Source: Clostridium chromiireducens (lineage in GTDB: Bacteria; Bacillota; Clostridia; Clostridiales; Clostridiaceae). From it: a stretch of 64,000 bases of DNA. The position numbers were made by a program, and so were the translations under genes. Shown here piece by piece: positions 48,379 through 57,278 of the stretch (position 1 is its first letter; the number at the start of each line of letters is the position of its first letter). The stretch is taken from assembly GCF_002029255.1 (NCBI RefSeq), contig NZ_MZGT01000013.1, positions 1 to 64,000 on the forward strand. The letters are read 5' to 3'. Below the pieces are notes generated by a model. That model searched no databases and was not told the origin of the DNA. It saw nothing but the letters and a program-made list of their open reading frames with translations.

Positions 48379-48810
48379 ATGGCTAAAGTATTATCAATAA
48401 ATATTAGTGAAAAAAAAGGTGTTATAAAAACTCCTATAAAAGAAGGCATTTTTATAGAGGAGCATGGTTTAAAAGATGATGCCCATGCTGGAAAATGGCA
48501 TAGACAGGTAAGCTTACTAGCTCAGGAAAGCATAGATAAAATGATTAAAATGGGGATAAGCGACTTAGATGCTGGGAAATTTGCAGAAAATATAACAACT
48601 GAAGGTATTGTTCTTCATGAATTACCTGTCGGGACAAGGCTAAAAATAGGAGAAACAGTTCAGGAAGTGACTCAAATAGGAAAAGAATGCCATAAGGGTT
48701 GTGCTATAAAAAATCAAGTTGGCACATGCATTATGCCAACAGAAGGAATCTTCACAAGAATAATAAAAGGTGGAGTGATTATAGAAGGCGATTCTATAGA
48801 AATTTTATAG
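48379..48810 (+). CDS. MOSC-domain protein
   Basis: 143 aa, a single MOSC (molybdenum cofactor sulfurase C-terminal) domain. GLKDDAHAGKWHRQVSLLAQE and the conserved Cys region KECHKGCAI are visible. Often found fused to or next to MoaA/MogA genes; thought to bind or carry sulfur/Moco. Last gene of the FDH/cofactor operon; no clear terminator was found after it. Confidence 0.9.
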   Translation: MAKVLSINISEKKGVIKTPIKEGIFIEEHGLKDDAHAGKWHRQVSLLAQESIDKMIKMGISDLDAGKFAENITTEGIVLHELPVGTRLKIGETVQEVTQIGKECHKGCAIKNQVGTCIMPTEGIFTRIIKGGVIIEGDSIEIL

Positions 48811-48858
48811 TGGCATACCAACTGCAGAAGTATTTATACCAGTTTGTTAAAAAAGATA

Positions 48859-48887
48859 TTGACAAATTTTGATGAGAAATATAAAAT
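48859..48887 (+). promoter_or_regulatory. Promoter of the tyrS T-box leader
   Basis: TTGACA, 17 bases, TAAAAT, just ahead of the T-box RNA. Confidence 0.75.
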
Positions 48888-48897
48888 AAATTTAAAT

Positions 48898-49188
48898 TAG
48901 AATACAGTAAAGCTTTGAAGAGAAAGAGTAAAATTAACAGAGTTTTAAAGAGAGTTCCCGGATGGTGAGAGGGGCAAAACAAGCTGATTTGAATACATCT
49001 CTGAGCAGCACTCCGAAAGATAACAACCAGTAGGCAGATGTCGTTAGTTGCACACGTTATAGTGCTAGAGTATAACCAATAATTTTTGGCGTACTTGAAG
49101 AGGTTGTTATTGTGAGGTAACAATAAATTAAGGTGGTAACACGTAAGTAATGCTTTCGTCCTTTTATAAGGATGAGAGCTTTTTTGTT
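48898..49188 (+). ncRNA. T-box riboswitch, tyrosine specific
   Basis: Leader RNA that reads uncharged tRNA-Tyr. Stem I contains GAATACATC, whose TAC (48994-48996) is the Tyr specifier codon in the usual position. The T-box sequence AAGGTGGTAACACG is at 49130-49143. The terminator is GCTTTCGTCC/GGATGAGAGC (49152-49179) with T6. Binding of uncharged tRNA would favour the antiterminator and allow tyrS expression. Confidence 0.93.
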
Positions 49189-49233
49189 TTGTATCAAAAC
49201 AATACTTACCAGGACATCAGTATTCTATTTTAT

Positions 49234-49267
49234 CTATATAATTATTAAGGCGCCAATAATTATATAG
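49234..49267 (+). repeat. Perfect 13-bp inverted repeat around GGCGCC
   Basis: CTATATAATTATT and AATAATTATATAG flank AAGGCGCC. It lies in the tyrS leader between the T-box terminator and the start codon, immediately before the crossing-stem element. It could be part of the same small mobile or structured repeat. Confidence 0.7.
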
Positions 49268-49279
49268 TTTAATATAAGG

Positions 49280-49324
49280 AAAATGCAAAAAAATAACCAT
49301 GGCATTTTGAAATTGTTATTTTCT
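49280..49324 (+). repeat. Dispersed crossing-stem (pseudoknot-type) element, copy 1
   Basis: Four segments in A-B-A'-B' order: AAAATGC (49280), AAAATAAC (49290), GCATTTT (49302), GTTATTTT (49315). A pairs with A' over 7 bp and B with B' over 8 bp, which must cross or exclude each other. A copy at 59.9 kb keeps the order with changed A/A' bases. Confidence 0.6.
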
Positions 49325-49397
49325 TTCATTTGCCTAAGAATTAATGTTGAAACAAAAAATCATAAAATATAAATAGAAGCTAGGAGGATAAATTAAA

Positions 49398-50597
49398 ATG
49401 ATTAATATAGATGAACAGGTACAAATTATAATGAAAGGTGTAGATGAAATAATAGGATTAGATTCCTTAAAGGAAAAGTTAATAAAATCTAATGAAAATA
49501 ATAAACCTTTAATTGTTAAACTGGGATTAGATCCGAGTGCACCGGATATACATTTAGGACATACAGTCGTGCTTAGAAAAATGAAACAACTACAAGATTT
49601 AGGACATAAGGTAATTATAATTATAGGAGATTTTACAGGAAAAATAGGTGATCCAACGGGTAAAGCCAAGGGGAGAAAAGCACTTACTACAGAGCAGGTT
49701 TTAGAAAATGCTAAAACCTATGAAGAGCAAATATTTAAAGTGTTAGATAAAGATAAAACGGAAGTGAGATTTAATAGTGAATGGTTATCTAAATTAACTT
49801 TTGAGGAAACAATTAAGCTCGCGGCTACAATGACTGTAGCAAGAATGCTGGAAAGAGAAGAATTTAAAAAGAGATATGAAAATCAAGTCCCAATTTCCGT
49901 TCATGAATTCTTTTACCCTTTGATGCAAGGGTTTGATTCAGTTTCAATAAATGCTGATATAGAGCTTGGTGGAACCGATCAAAGGTTTAATGTCCTTATG
50001 GGTAGAATGCTTCAAAAAGAATATGGTCAAGAACCACAAGCCACAATATTCATGCCATTACTTGAAGGGCTTGATGGAAAAGAAAAAATGAGCAAAAGTC
50101 TTGGAAATTATATTGGAATAGATGAAAAAGCTGAAGTTATGTATGAAAAAGCAATGACAATACCTGATGAATTAATAGTAAAATACTTTAATTTAGTTAC
50201 AGACATTCACCCGGATGATATTAAAGAGTTAGAAAATGATTTGAAAGATGAAAAAGTAAATCCAAGAGATATAAAAATGAAATTGGCAAAAGAAATTGTT
50301 AGACTGTATCATGGAGAAAATGAAGCTGAAAAAGCTGAAGAAAGATTTAAAACAGTATTTCAAAAAGGTCAAATGCCTAAAGATATAGAGACTATTATCA
50401 TTGAAGGGGAAAATTTTGATATTGGAGAAATTTTAGTACTAAATGGATTTGTAAAAAGTAAAAATGAATTAAGAAGGTTAGTTTCCCAAGGTGGAATCAA
50501 GATAAATAATGTTAAAGTAGATAATTTTGAGGATATAAAAATGGAAAATGAAATAGTAATTCAGATTGGAAAGAAGAAATTTGTACGATTAAAATAA
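49398..50597 (+). CDS. tyrS: Tyrosine-tRNA ligase
   Basis: 399-aa class I aminoacyl-tRNA synthetase. LGLDPSAPDIHLGHTVVLRK carries the HIGH-type motif and KEKMSKSLGN the KMSKS loop; the C-terminal S4 RNA-binding domain starts around LVLNGFVKSKNELRRL. PDIHLGH and the length indicate the TyrZ-like bacterial type. Controlled by the T-box leader. ATG after TAGGAGG. Confidence 0.96.
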   Translation: MINIDEQVQIIMKGVDEIIGLDSLKEKLIKSNENNKPLIVKLGLDPSAPDIHLGHTVVLRKMKQLQDLGHKVIIIIGDFTGKIGDPTGKAKGRKALTTEQVLENAKTYEEQIFKVLDKDKTEVRFNSEWLSKLTFEETIKLAATMTVARMLEREEFKKRYENQVPISVHEFFYPLMQGFDSVSINADIELGGTDQRFNVLMGRMLQKEYGQEPQATIFMPLLEGLDGKEKMSKSLGNYIGIDEKAEVMYEKAMTIPDELIVKYFNLVTDIHPDDIKELENDLKDEKVNPRDIKMKLAKEIVRLYHGENEAEKAEERFKTVFQKGQMPKDIETIIIEGENFDIGEILVLNGFVKSKNELRRLVSQGGIKINNVKVDNFEDIKMENEIVIQIGKKKFVRLK

Positions 50598-50748
50598 ACT
50601 AGGTAATCTACTTTTAAATCATATAGTATTTGTTTGCGCAGCAAAGTCACAAAAAAAGAAAGCTTATCAATAATAGATGATTTAGTTCCGATTTTTACAA
50701 TTTTTGTTTATATAGATGGAGTAATATAATACTCAAGAAAGGCAAAGA

Positions 50749-50783
50749 GGTCTAGCTTCAATGAAGAAGTTAGACCTTTTTTT
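50749..50783 (+). terminator. Intrinsic terminator or attenuator between tyrS and the amine operon
   Basis: GGTCTAGCTTC pairs with GAAGTTAGACC (11 pairs) followed by T7. It is 152 bases after tyrS and only 37 before the next start codon. A TAATATAAT stretch at 50722 could be a -10 box, making this an attenuator in the leader of the downstream operon. Confidence 0.8.
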
Positions 50784-50819
50784 ATAAAATATAATTATTT
50801 TTTAGGAGGTAAAGGTAAC

Positions 50820-51956
50820 ATGAGCGAAACAAAAATTGATTTTTTATATTTAAATGAAGAAGACATGATTAAAGCTGGAGTTAAAGAAATGGCTGGATGC
50901 GTAGAAGCCATGGAAGAAATGTTCAAGTTATTAAAAATGGGAGATTATCGTATGGGTGGTCCTAATGGAAATTCACACGGAGTTATGATGGTTTTCCCTG
51001 AAGAATCACCATTTCCTAATATGCCTAAAGATGGTCCAGACAGAAGATTTATGGCAATGCCTGCCTACTTAGGTGGTAAGTTCGATATGGCTGGGATGAA
51101 GTGGTATGGATCAAACGTAGAAAATAGAACTAAAGGACTTCCAAGATCAATACTTATGCTTACCTTAAATGATAAGGATACAGGAGCTCCTATTGCATAT
51201 ATGTCAGCGAATATCTTAAGTGCTTATAGAACAGGTGCAGTTCCTGGTGTTGGTGTGAAATATTTTGCTAAAGAAGATTCAAAGGTTGTCGGAATTATTG
51301 GACCAGGGGTTATGAGTAAAACAGCATTTGCAGCGACTATGGCTGTTAGATCGGAAATTGAAACTGTAAAAATTAAAGGAAGAAGTAAAAAATCAATTGA
51401 TGGATTTATAAAGTATCTTAATGAAGATTATCCACAAATTAAAGATATCATTGTTGTGGACACAATAGAAGATGCTGTTAGAGATTGTGATATTGTACAT
51501 ATTGCAACATCAAGTCCAACGGGTGATATAAATGAATATCCATATATAAATGAAGAATGGATTAAGCCGGGTGCAGTACTCTGTTGTCCAGCAGCAGCAA
51601 GATTTGATGATGATTTTATTTTAAATAGAGCAAGAACTGTTACAGATAATATTCAATTATATGAAGCTTGGGAAGAAGAAATGGAATTTCCAGCATATAA
51701 TTCTATTCCAATTCCAGCAGTACACTGTATGGACTTAATTGAAGAAGGCAAAATGAGTAAAGACAAAATTGATGATTTAGGAGATGTATTAATTGGTAAA
51801 GTGCCAGTACATCGTAAGGAAGATGAAATTGTTATTTATTCAGTTGGTGGTATGCCAGTAGAAGATGTTGCATGGGGGACTATAGTTTATAGAAATGCTA
51901 TTGAAAAAGGAATAGGGACTAAGCTAAATCTTTGGGATGAGCCACAATTAGCTTAA
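50820..51956 (+). CDS. Ornithine cyclodeaminase/mu-crystallin family protein
   Basis: 378-aa NAD(P)-binding protein. The Rossmann motif is VVGIIGPGVMSKTAFAAT; SANILSAYRTGAVPGVG is the OCD-family substrate region. The family includes ornithine cyclodeaminase, pyrroline-2-carboxylate reductase and proteins annotated as tyramine oxidase subunit B. Here it leads an amine/amino acid dehydrogenase operon; reducing or forming a cyclic imine is plausible. It is ~50 residues longer than ordinary OCD, with extra sequence near the N-terminus (HGVMMVFPEESPFPNMPKDG). Confidence 0.82.
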   Translation: MSETKIDFLYLNEEDMIKAGVKEMAGCVEAMEEMFKLLKMGDYRMGGPNGNSHGVMMVFPEESPFPNMPKDGPDRRFMAMPAYLGGKFDMAGMKWYGSNVENRTKGLPRSILMLTLNDKDTGAPIAYMSANILSAYRTGAVPGVGVKYFAKEDSKVVGIIGPGVMSKTAFAATMAVRSEIETVKIKGRSKKSIDGFIKYLNEDYPQIKDIIVVDTIEDAVRDCDIVHIATSSPTGDINEYPYINEEWIKPGAVLCCPAAARFDDDFILNRARTVTDNIQLYEAWEEEMEFPAYNSIPIPAVHCMDLIEEGKMSKDKIDDLGDVLIGKVPVHRKEDEIVIYSVGGMPVEDVAWGTIVYRNAIEKGIGTKLNLWDEPQLA

Positions 51957-51989
51957 GTTTAATTATTACAGTTGAAAGGAGATCTTTAT

Positions 51990-52301
51990 ATGAGAATTGA
52001 AAAGCATCCAATTTTAGGTGAGCTTAATAAAGGACGTTTAGTGAATTTTGAATTTGATGGGAAAGCGTTTGAAGGATATGAAGGAGAACCAATAGCAGCA
52101 GCACTAAGAGCTGCGGGTGTACTAGTTCATAGACATACTAAGAAAGGATCACCAAGAGGCATATTCTGTGCTATTGGTAGATGTACAGACTGCGTAATGG
52201 TAGTTGATGGTAAGCCAAATGTAAGAACTTGCGTAACACCTCTTGTAGAAGGGATGAAGGTTCAAACACAATATGGTGTTTCAGCCCAAAAAGAAGCATA
52301 A
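51990..52301 (+). CDS. [2Fe-2S] ferredoxin-fold subunit, HcnA/SoxA N-terminus-like
   Basis: 103 aa. Plant-type [2Fe-2S] pattern: Cys in GIFCAIGRCTDCVMV and a later Cys in NVRTCVTPL. RIEKHPILGELNKGRLVNFEF at the start resembles the small subunit of hydrogen cyanide synthase and the N-terminal part of sarcosine oxidase alpha. It should pass electrons within the dehydrogenase complex. ATG at 51990 after GAAAGGAG. Confidence 0.85.
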   Translation: MRIEKHPILGELNKGRLVNFEFDGKAFEGYEGEPIAAALRAAGVLVHRHTKKGSPRGIFCAIGRCTDCVMVVDGKPNVRTCVTPLVEGMKVQTQYGVSAQKEA

Positions 52302-52328
52302 AATTTTTATGAAAGGATAGGTATTCGT

Positions 52329-53906
52329 ATGAAAAGATATGATTGTATTGTTGTTGGAGCAGGGCCAGCGGGTCTGTCAGCAGCTATAGAAGCAGCAAAA
52401 AGAGGACTAAAGGTTGTTGTATTTGATGAAAATTTTAAGCCTGGTGGACAACTATTTAAGCAAATACACAAGTTCTTTGGATCAAAAGAGCATAGAGCAA
52501 AAATTAGAGGCTTTAAAATAGGTGAGGAGCTTTTACAGGAAGCAAATGATGCAGGAGTAGAAGTTGTTTTAAATGCTATAGTTATTGGTCTTTATTTAGA
52601 TAAAGAAGTTACTGTAAAAATAGATGATGAAGTTATTCATTATAAGGGCGATGCAGTAATAATTGCAACAGGTGCATCTGAAAATATGGTTACCTTCGAT
52701 GGATGGACACTTCCAGGAGTAATTGGTGCAGGTGCAGCCCAAACTATGATGAATCTTCACGGAGTACAACCAGGAAAGAAAATTCTTATGCTTGGCAGCG
52801 GAAATGTTGGAGTAGTTGTAGGATATCAACTTATACAATCAGGCTGTGAAGTGGTTGCAATAGTCGATGCGGCACCTAGAATCGGAGGATATGGTGTTCA
52901 CGCTGCAAAGGTAGCTAGATGCGGAGTTCCTTTCTATTTGTCTCATACAATTATTAAAGCGGAAGGTGAGGAATGTGTAACAGGAGTTACTATTGGTGAA
53001 GTTGATGGTAATTGGAAGATAATACCTGGAACAGAAAAGCATTTTGATGTGGATACTATATGCCTTGCAGTAGGACTTTCTCCTATGTCCCAGCTTACTA
53101 AAATGGCTGGCTGCATTATGGAGGAGAATCCTAAAAAGGGTGGCTATGTTCCTGTTTGCGATGAATATGGTGAGACTTCAATTAAAGGAATATTTGCAGC
53201 AGGTGATGTTTCAGGAATTGAAGAAGCAAGTTCGGCCATGATAGAAGGAAGAATTGCAGGGGTAGCAGCCTCTTATAGATTAGGATTTATTGAGAAAAAA
53301 GAATTAGAAGAAAAGGCAGAGGAATTGGAAAAGGCATTATCTAGTTTAAGACAAGGTATGTTTGGTCCAGAAAATAAAGGAAAAGATATTGATAAGACAG
53401 ATGAAGGCTTTGAGGTCTCAAAGAATCTTCTTAAGAAAGGATATTTAACTGATGAAGAAGTTATAAAATATCCAGGGGTTAAGTCTATGAAGGGAGTACA
53501 TCCAGTTATAGAATGTTCACAAAATATTCCTTGTAATCCATGTCAAGATGCGTGCCATAAAAACTGTATTAAGATTGGAGTAAATATTACCTCTCTTCCA
53601 GTTGTTGATGAAGAATCAACATGTATTGGTTGTGGAATGTGTGTTGCATCTTGTTCTGGACAATCAATTTTCCTTGTGAATGAAGATTTTGAAGAAGGTT
53701 ATACTTCAGTAACACTTCCTTATGAATTTTTACCGCTACCAGAAAAAGGTGCAAAAGGCATTGGTTTAGATAGAAGTGGAAAAGAAGCATGTGAAGTGGA
53801 AGTAGTAGGTGTTAAATCTGTTAAAGCTTTTGATCACACAAACTTATTAACAATAAAGGTTCCTAGTGAAATGGGAATGAAAGTAAGATTCTTTAAGCAG
53901 GCATAG
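52329..53906 (+). CDS. FAD/NAD(P)-binding oxidoreductase with ferredoxin domain, HcnB-like
   Basis: 525 aa. FAD motif at the N-terminus (CIVVGAGPAGLSAAIEAAKRG), a second dinucleotide motif MLGSGNVGVVVGYQL and the late FAD motif GIFAAGDVSG. After ~residue 390 comes an added ferredoxin part, CSQNIPCNPCQDACHKNC and CIGCGMCVASC, predicting two [4Fe-4S] centres. HcnB/SoxA proteins of aerobes lack this; here it may link substrate oxidation to ferredoxin instead of oxygen. Co-transcribed with the small [2Fe-2S], BFD and DAO subunits. Confidence 0.87.
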   Translation: MKRYDCIVVGAGPAGLSAAIEAAKRGLKVVVFDENFKPGGQLFKQIHKFFGSKEHRAKIRGFKIGEELLQEANDAGVEVVLNAIVIGLYLDKEVTVKIDDEVIHYKGDAVIIATGASENMVTFDGWTLPGVIGAGAAQTMMNLHGVQPGKKILMLGSGNVGVVVGYQLIQSGCEVVAIVDAAPRIGGYGVHAAKVARCGVPFYLSHTIIKAEGEECVTGVTIGEVDGNWKIIPGTEKHFDVDTICLAVGLSPMSQLTKMAGCIMEENPKKGGYVPVCDEYGETSIKGIFAAGDVSGIEEASSAMIEGRIAGVAASYRLGFIEKKELEEKAEELEKALSSLRQGMFGPENKGKDIDKTDEGFEVSKNLLKKGYLTDEEVIKYPGVKSMKGVHPVIECSQNIPCNPCQDACHKNCIKIGVNITSLPVVDEESTCIGCGMCVASCSGQSIFLVNEDFEEGYTSVTLPYEFLPLPEKGAKGIGLDRSGKEACEVEVVGVKSVKAFDHTNLLTIKVPSEMGMKVRFFKQA

Positions 53907-53917
53907 GAGGTAAGATT

Positions 53918-54247
53918 ATGAGTAAAGTAAATGATAGATCAAGAGATATAGGTGAATTTATTTCGCAGCCTGATGATGATATGATAATCTGCCGCTGTGA
54001 AGAAATTACAAAGGGTGAAATACGAAAAGCAGTACATGATGGTATGTTTACCATAACTGAAATTAGAAGATATTTAAGAACAGGTATGGGCCTTTGTCAG
54101 GGACAAACCTGCGGTAAATTGGTTAAGGGGATTGTGGCAAGAGAGCTTAAAATATCACCTTTAGAATTAGAGCCAGCAGTATCGCGTGCACCTATGAGAC
54201 CTATAGAAATGGAAGTCTTCGGAAATGAACAAGTAGGAGGTAAATAG
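53918..54247 (+). CDS. BFD-like [2Fe-2S]-binding protein
   Basis: 109 aa. MIICRCEEITKGEIRKAV and GLCQGQTCGKLV give the CxC...CxxxxC pattern of bacterioferritin-associated-ferredoxin-like domains, which in sarcosine oxidase alpha and HcnB are part of the large subunit. Here it is a separate gene, 11 bases after the FAD subunit and one base before the next gene. Confidence 0.87.
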   Translation: MSKVNDRSRDIGEFISQPDDDMIICRCEEITKGEIRKAVHDGMFTITEIRRYLRTGMGLCQGQTCGKLVKGIVARELKISPLELEPAVSRAPMRPIEMEVFGNEQVGGK

Positions 54248-54248
54248 C

Positions 54249-55376
54249 ATGAAAAATAGTGCAGATGTAATAATCATTGGAAGTGGTGTAATTGGAAATG
54301 CAGCAGCATACTACTTATCAAAAAAAGGCCATTCTGTTATTGTCCTCGATAAAGGTGACAGTATTGGAGATGGAGGCTCAACAAGAAATGGCGGAGGAGT
54401 TCGTCAATCAGGGCGTGATAAGAGAGAACTTCCACTTGCTATGTATGGTATAAAAAATCTTTGGCCTAATCTTTCAGAAGAATTAGGAGTCGATGTAGAA
54501 TATTATCAAGAAGGTAATTTAAGATTAGGCAAAACAGTAGAGCATATGAAGATATTAACTAATCTTGCAAAGAATGCTCAGGATTGTGGGCTTGAGGTGA
54601 ACATAATCTCTGGAGATGAAGTAAGAGAAATTAATCCATATCTTTCAGAGGAAGTTATAGGTGCAAGCTGGTGTCCTACTGATGGACACGCTAATCCTTT
54701 GACTACAACTTTAGGTTTTTATCATAAAGCAAGAGAATTAGGTGCTCGTTTTATCACAGGAGAAGAAGTTATTGAAATTAGAAAAATAAAAGGAAAAGCT
54801 AGGCAGGTAGTAACTAAGGATAATGTATATGAAGGAAATCATATAATTCTTGCAGCAGGCTATGAAAGCCGAAAAATAGCTGCTACAGTTGGGATAGATA
54901 TTCCAATGAATCAAGTTCTGCTAGAAGTTCTTGTTACAGAAGCTCAAAAGCCAATGTTCTACCAAATGCTTGGTACTGCTGAAGCGGATTTTTATGGGCA
55001 TCAAAGTAAACACGGTTCCTTTGTATTTGGTGGTGCATCAGGTTATGAAGCGCTTAATAAGGATAATGGAACACCAACTACAGCAAGTATTACAGCTTCA
55101 TGTATATGTAGAGGAATAATGAAGTATTTTCCAGATTTAAAAGATGCCAAGATAGTTCGTACTTGGGCAGGCTGGATAGATGATTGTAAAGATCATGTAC
55201 CTGTGATAAGTCAGGTAGAAGAAGCTCCTGGACTTATACTTGCCTGTGCATTTTGTGGACACGGATTTGGAATCTCTCCAACAGTAGGTATGCTATTATC
55301 AGAAATGGTAGAAGGAAATGGAACTACTCTTGATATAAGTGCCTTCCGTTATGATAGGTTTAAAGCTAAGATTTAG
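54249..55376 (+). CDS. FAD-dependent amine/amino acid dehydrogenase, DAO family (HcnC/SoxB-like)
   Basis: 375-aa catalytic flavoprotein. VIIIGSGVIGNAAAYYLSKKG binds FAD; STRNGGGVRQSGRD and the C-terminal CAFCGHGFGISPTVGMLL close the site. The family oxidises secondary amines and D-amino acids (sarcosine, glycine, D-proline, hydroxyproline) to imines. With the preceding three genes it forms a split heterotetramer. Substrate not predictable; the OCD-family and RidA neighbours suggest that the product is an imine. Confidence 0.87.
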   Translation: MKNSADVIIIGSGVIGNAAAYYLSKKGHSVIVLDKGDSIGDGGSTRNGGGVRQSGRDKRELPLAMYGIKNLWPNLSEELGVDVEYYQEGNLRLGKTVEHMKILTNLAKNAQDCGLEVNIISGDEVREINPYLSEEVIGASWCPTDGHANPLTTTLGFYHKARELGARFITGEEVIEIRKIKGKARQVVTKDNVYEGNHIILAAGYESRKIAATVGIDIPMNQVLLEVLVTEAQKPMFYQMLGTAEADFYGHQSKHGSFVFGGASGYEALNKDNGTPTTASITASCICRGIMKYFPDLKDAKIVRTWAGWIDDCKDHVPVISQVEEAPGLILACAFCGHGFGISPTVGMLLSEMVEGNGTTLDISAFRYDRFKAKI

Positions 55377-55469
55377 ATATTAAATAGTCAAAGATTAATT
55401 TATAAAATATAAGTTTAATTTTTTTATTATGAGATTTTTTATAAATAATATCAAAGAAGGAGAATTAAT

Positions 55470-55874
55470 ATGGATTTAACGAGAACAAATTATTCATCAG
55501 GTGCTCCATTGGAAGAAAAAACAGGATATTCTAGAATGGTAAAGGTAGGTCCATTTGTTTATATCGGAGGTACTACTTCTGTACAACCAGATGGCACAGT
55601 CTATGGTGAGGGTAGTGCTTATGAGCAGACAAAATATATTTTAGAAAAGCTAGTGAAATTGTTAGAGAAATCGGGTTCTAAAAAAGAAGAAGTTATTAGA
55701 ATAAAAGGCTATACAACTGATATGAAGTATGGAGCTGAAATTGCAAGAGCTTATTCAGAGATTTTTCATGATATCAAACCGCTTTTTACAATGGTTGGTA
55801 CTACTATGCTTAATAGGCCTTCTCAGTTAATTGAAATAGAAATGGATGCAGTAATTATAACTAATGAACAATAA
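55470..55874 (+). CDS. RidA family imine/enamine deaminase
   Basis: 134 aa. YSRMVKVGPFVYIGGTTSV and NRPSQLIEIEMDAVI, with the conserved Arg, mark the RidA/YjgF group, which hydrolyses reactive imines to keto acids and ammonia. It suits the imine expected from the upstream dehydrogenase. Strong RBS (AGAAGGAG). A terminator follows. Confidence 0.9.
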   Translation: MDLTRTNYSSGAPLEEKTGYSRMVKVGPFVYIGGTTSVQPDGTVYGEGSAYEQTKYILEKLVKLLEKSGSKKEEVIRIKGYTTDMKYGAEIARAYSEIFHDIKPLFTMVGTTMLNRPSQLIEIEMDAVIITNEQ

Positions 55875-55914
55875 AAGAGCTTAGGAATACGAAAGAAAAT
55901 ACCAAGTCCAAATG

Positions 55915-55943
55915 GCCAAGGAGATCGACTTGGCTATTTTTTT
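55915..55943 (+). terminator. Intrinsic terminator of the amine dehydrogenase operon
   Basis: GCCAAG pairs with CTTGGC over eight bases, followed by TATTTTTTT. An alternative CCAAGTC/GACTTGG pairing uses bases from 55902. Confidence 0.8.
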
Positions 55944-56336
55944 ACAATAATTTATTTGATGAATATATATATGCCATGATTAACAATTGATAAATACAAC
56001 TTAAATCATTACAGAATTTTTCAAAATGTAGAATAATATATAGAATTAAGAATAAATTTATTCCTACATAACCATGAAAAATGTATTCTCAATGTAAAAT
56101 AAATAATGTATAGTTGATATAAATATCTGTTTTTTGAAATTTATTAGATATATGTTAAGTAATTGATAATTATTAATGGTATTCTTTGAAGAATTTTCAA
56201 AAATGTTTAATGGTAGATGAAAGTTAATAAGAATTTATATATGTGAGTTTCGATTAAATTTATACTTTTTAAAAGATAATTTTACAAATTCAAGGAAGTT
56301 TAATTTATGTGATAAAAGAAGTGGAGTGGAGTAAAT
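55944..56336. other. AT-rich region ahead of the AraC-type regulator gene
   Basis: 393 bases without a gene. It contains a 14-bp palindrome GAATAAATTTATTC (56050-56063) and two similar stretches, AGAATTTTTCAAAATG near 56013 and AGAATTTTCAAAAATG near 56189, that may be regulator sites. No firm promoter. Confidence 0.4.
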
Positions 56337-57185
56337 ATGGTGGGAGAAACAAAAGGAAATATTATTAGGCCTAAGCAGCCATACTTTGTAATGACTACAT
56401 CTCATTATTATAAGGCAGTTATAATGAATTATGGAATTTCTCATTTCTACTGCTTCCAAAAAGAAGATATTATAGAAAGACCTTTTATTGCAGTACCAGA
56501 TGGATGTATTGACATCTTATTCTGTTGTGATGATAAGGCTCCATATGCACATATATGTGGAACAGTTCTTCGTCCAACATTAACCCATAATAGTGAAAAT
56601 AAATATTTCTTTGGAGTAAGATTTTTACCAGGAAGTCCATTTGAATTTAAAAATATCACCATGTCAGATTTGGTAGAACAGGAAATTCCATTTTTAGAAG
56701 TGATAAAAGATAATGAATTGTTTGAAAAAATTACTTCAAGCAGAGATTTTAACTATCAGATACAGGTGTTTTTAGAAAGATATATAAAGCTTTATGCTAA
56801 TTTTAATGAAATAAATAAATACAAAGATCTAAAGAAATATATGATAAATAACATTATGCAGACAGCAGGAAAAATTAAAATTAATGAACTTGCAGAGGCA
56901 ACAGGATATTCAGTTAGATATATAAATAAGACATTTTCTAAAGAGTTTGGATTATCTCCAAAAGTATTCTGTAAACTTATGAGATTTCAATATTTATTAA
57001 GTACTTTAAATGAGTTAGATAAAGAAATGTTTGAGTCTAATTTAGCACAGATCTCTATGGATTTAGGTTATTATGATCAGTCCCACATGATTAAGGATTT
57101 TCACGAATTTACAAATACAACGCCTAAGATGTATATGAAGTCATTAAAAGAAATCGAATATAAAAAACGGATAATTATTATATGA
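56337..57185 (+). CDS. AraC family regulator with atypical N-terminal domain
   Basis: 282 aa. The C-terminal AraC DNA-binding pair is visible (INELAEATGYSVRYINKTFSKEFG and ISMDLGYYDQSHMIKDF, then TTPKMY). The N-terminal half (AVPDGCIDILFCCDD, GVRFLPGSPFEF) matches the DUF6597-type sensor often attached to AraC domains. It lies between the amine dehydrogenase operon and the APC permease and probably controls one or both. Confidence 0.87.
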   Translation: MVGETKGNIIRPKQPYFVMTTSHYYKAVIMNYGISHFYCFQKEDIIERPFIAVPDGCIDILFCCDDKAPYAHICGTVLRPTLTHNSENKYFFGVRFLPGSPFEFKNITMSDLVEQEIPFLEVIKDNELFEKITSSRDFNYQIQVFLERYIKLYANFNEINKYKDLKKYMINNIMQTAGKIKINELAEATGYSVRYINKTFSKEFGLSPKVFCKLMRFQYLLSTLNELDKEMFESNLAQISMDLGYYDQSHMIKDFHEFTNTTPKMYMKSLKEIEYKKRIIII

Positions 57186-57197
57186 TGAATAAAATGC

Positions 57198-57242
57198 AAA
57201 AGGAATACTCAAAGCAATAGATGCTTTGAGTATTCCTTTTTT
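57198..57242. terminator. Bidirectional terminator between convergent genes
   Basis: AAAAGGAATACTCAAAGCA pairs perfectly over 19 bp with its complement after five bases. It has T6 on the plus side and a run of A on the other, so it can serve both the AraC gene and the leftward permease gene. Confidence 0.93.
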
Positions 57243-57278
57243 ATAAGTAAGTTGCAGCTACTTTATTTTTGAATGTGC

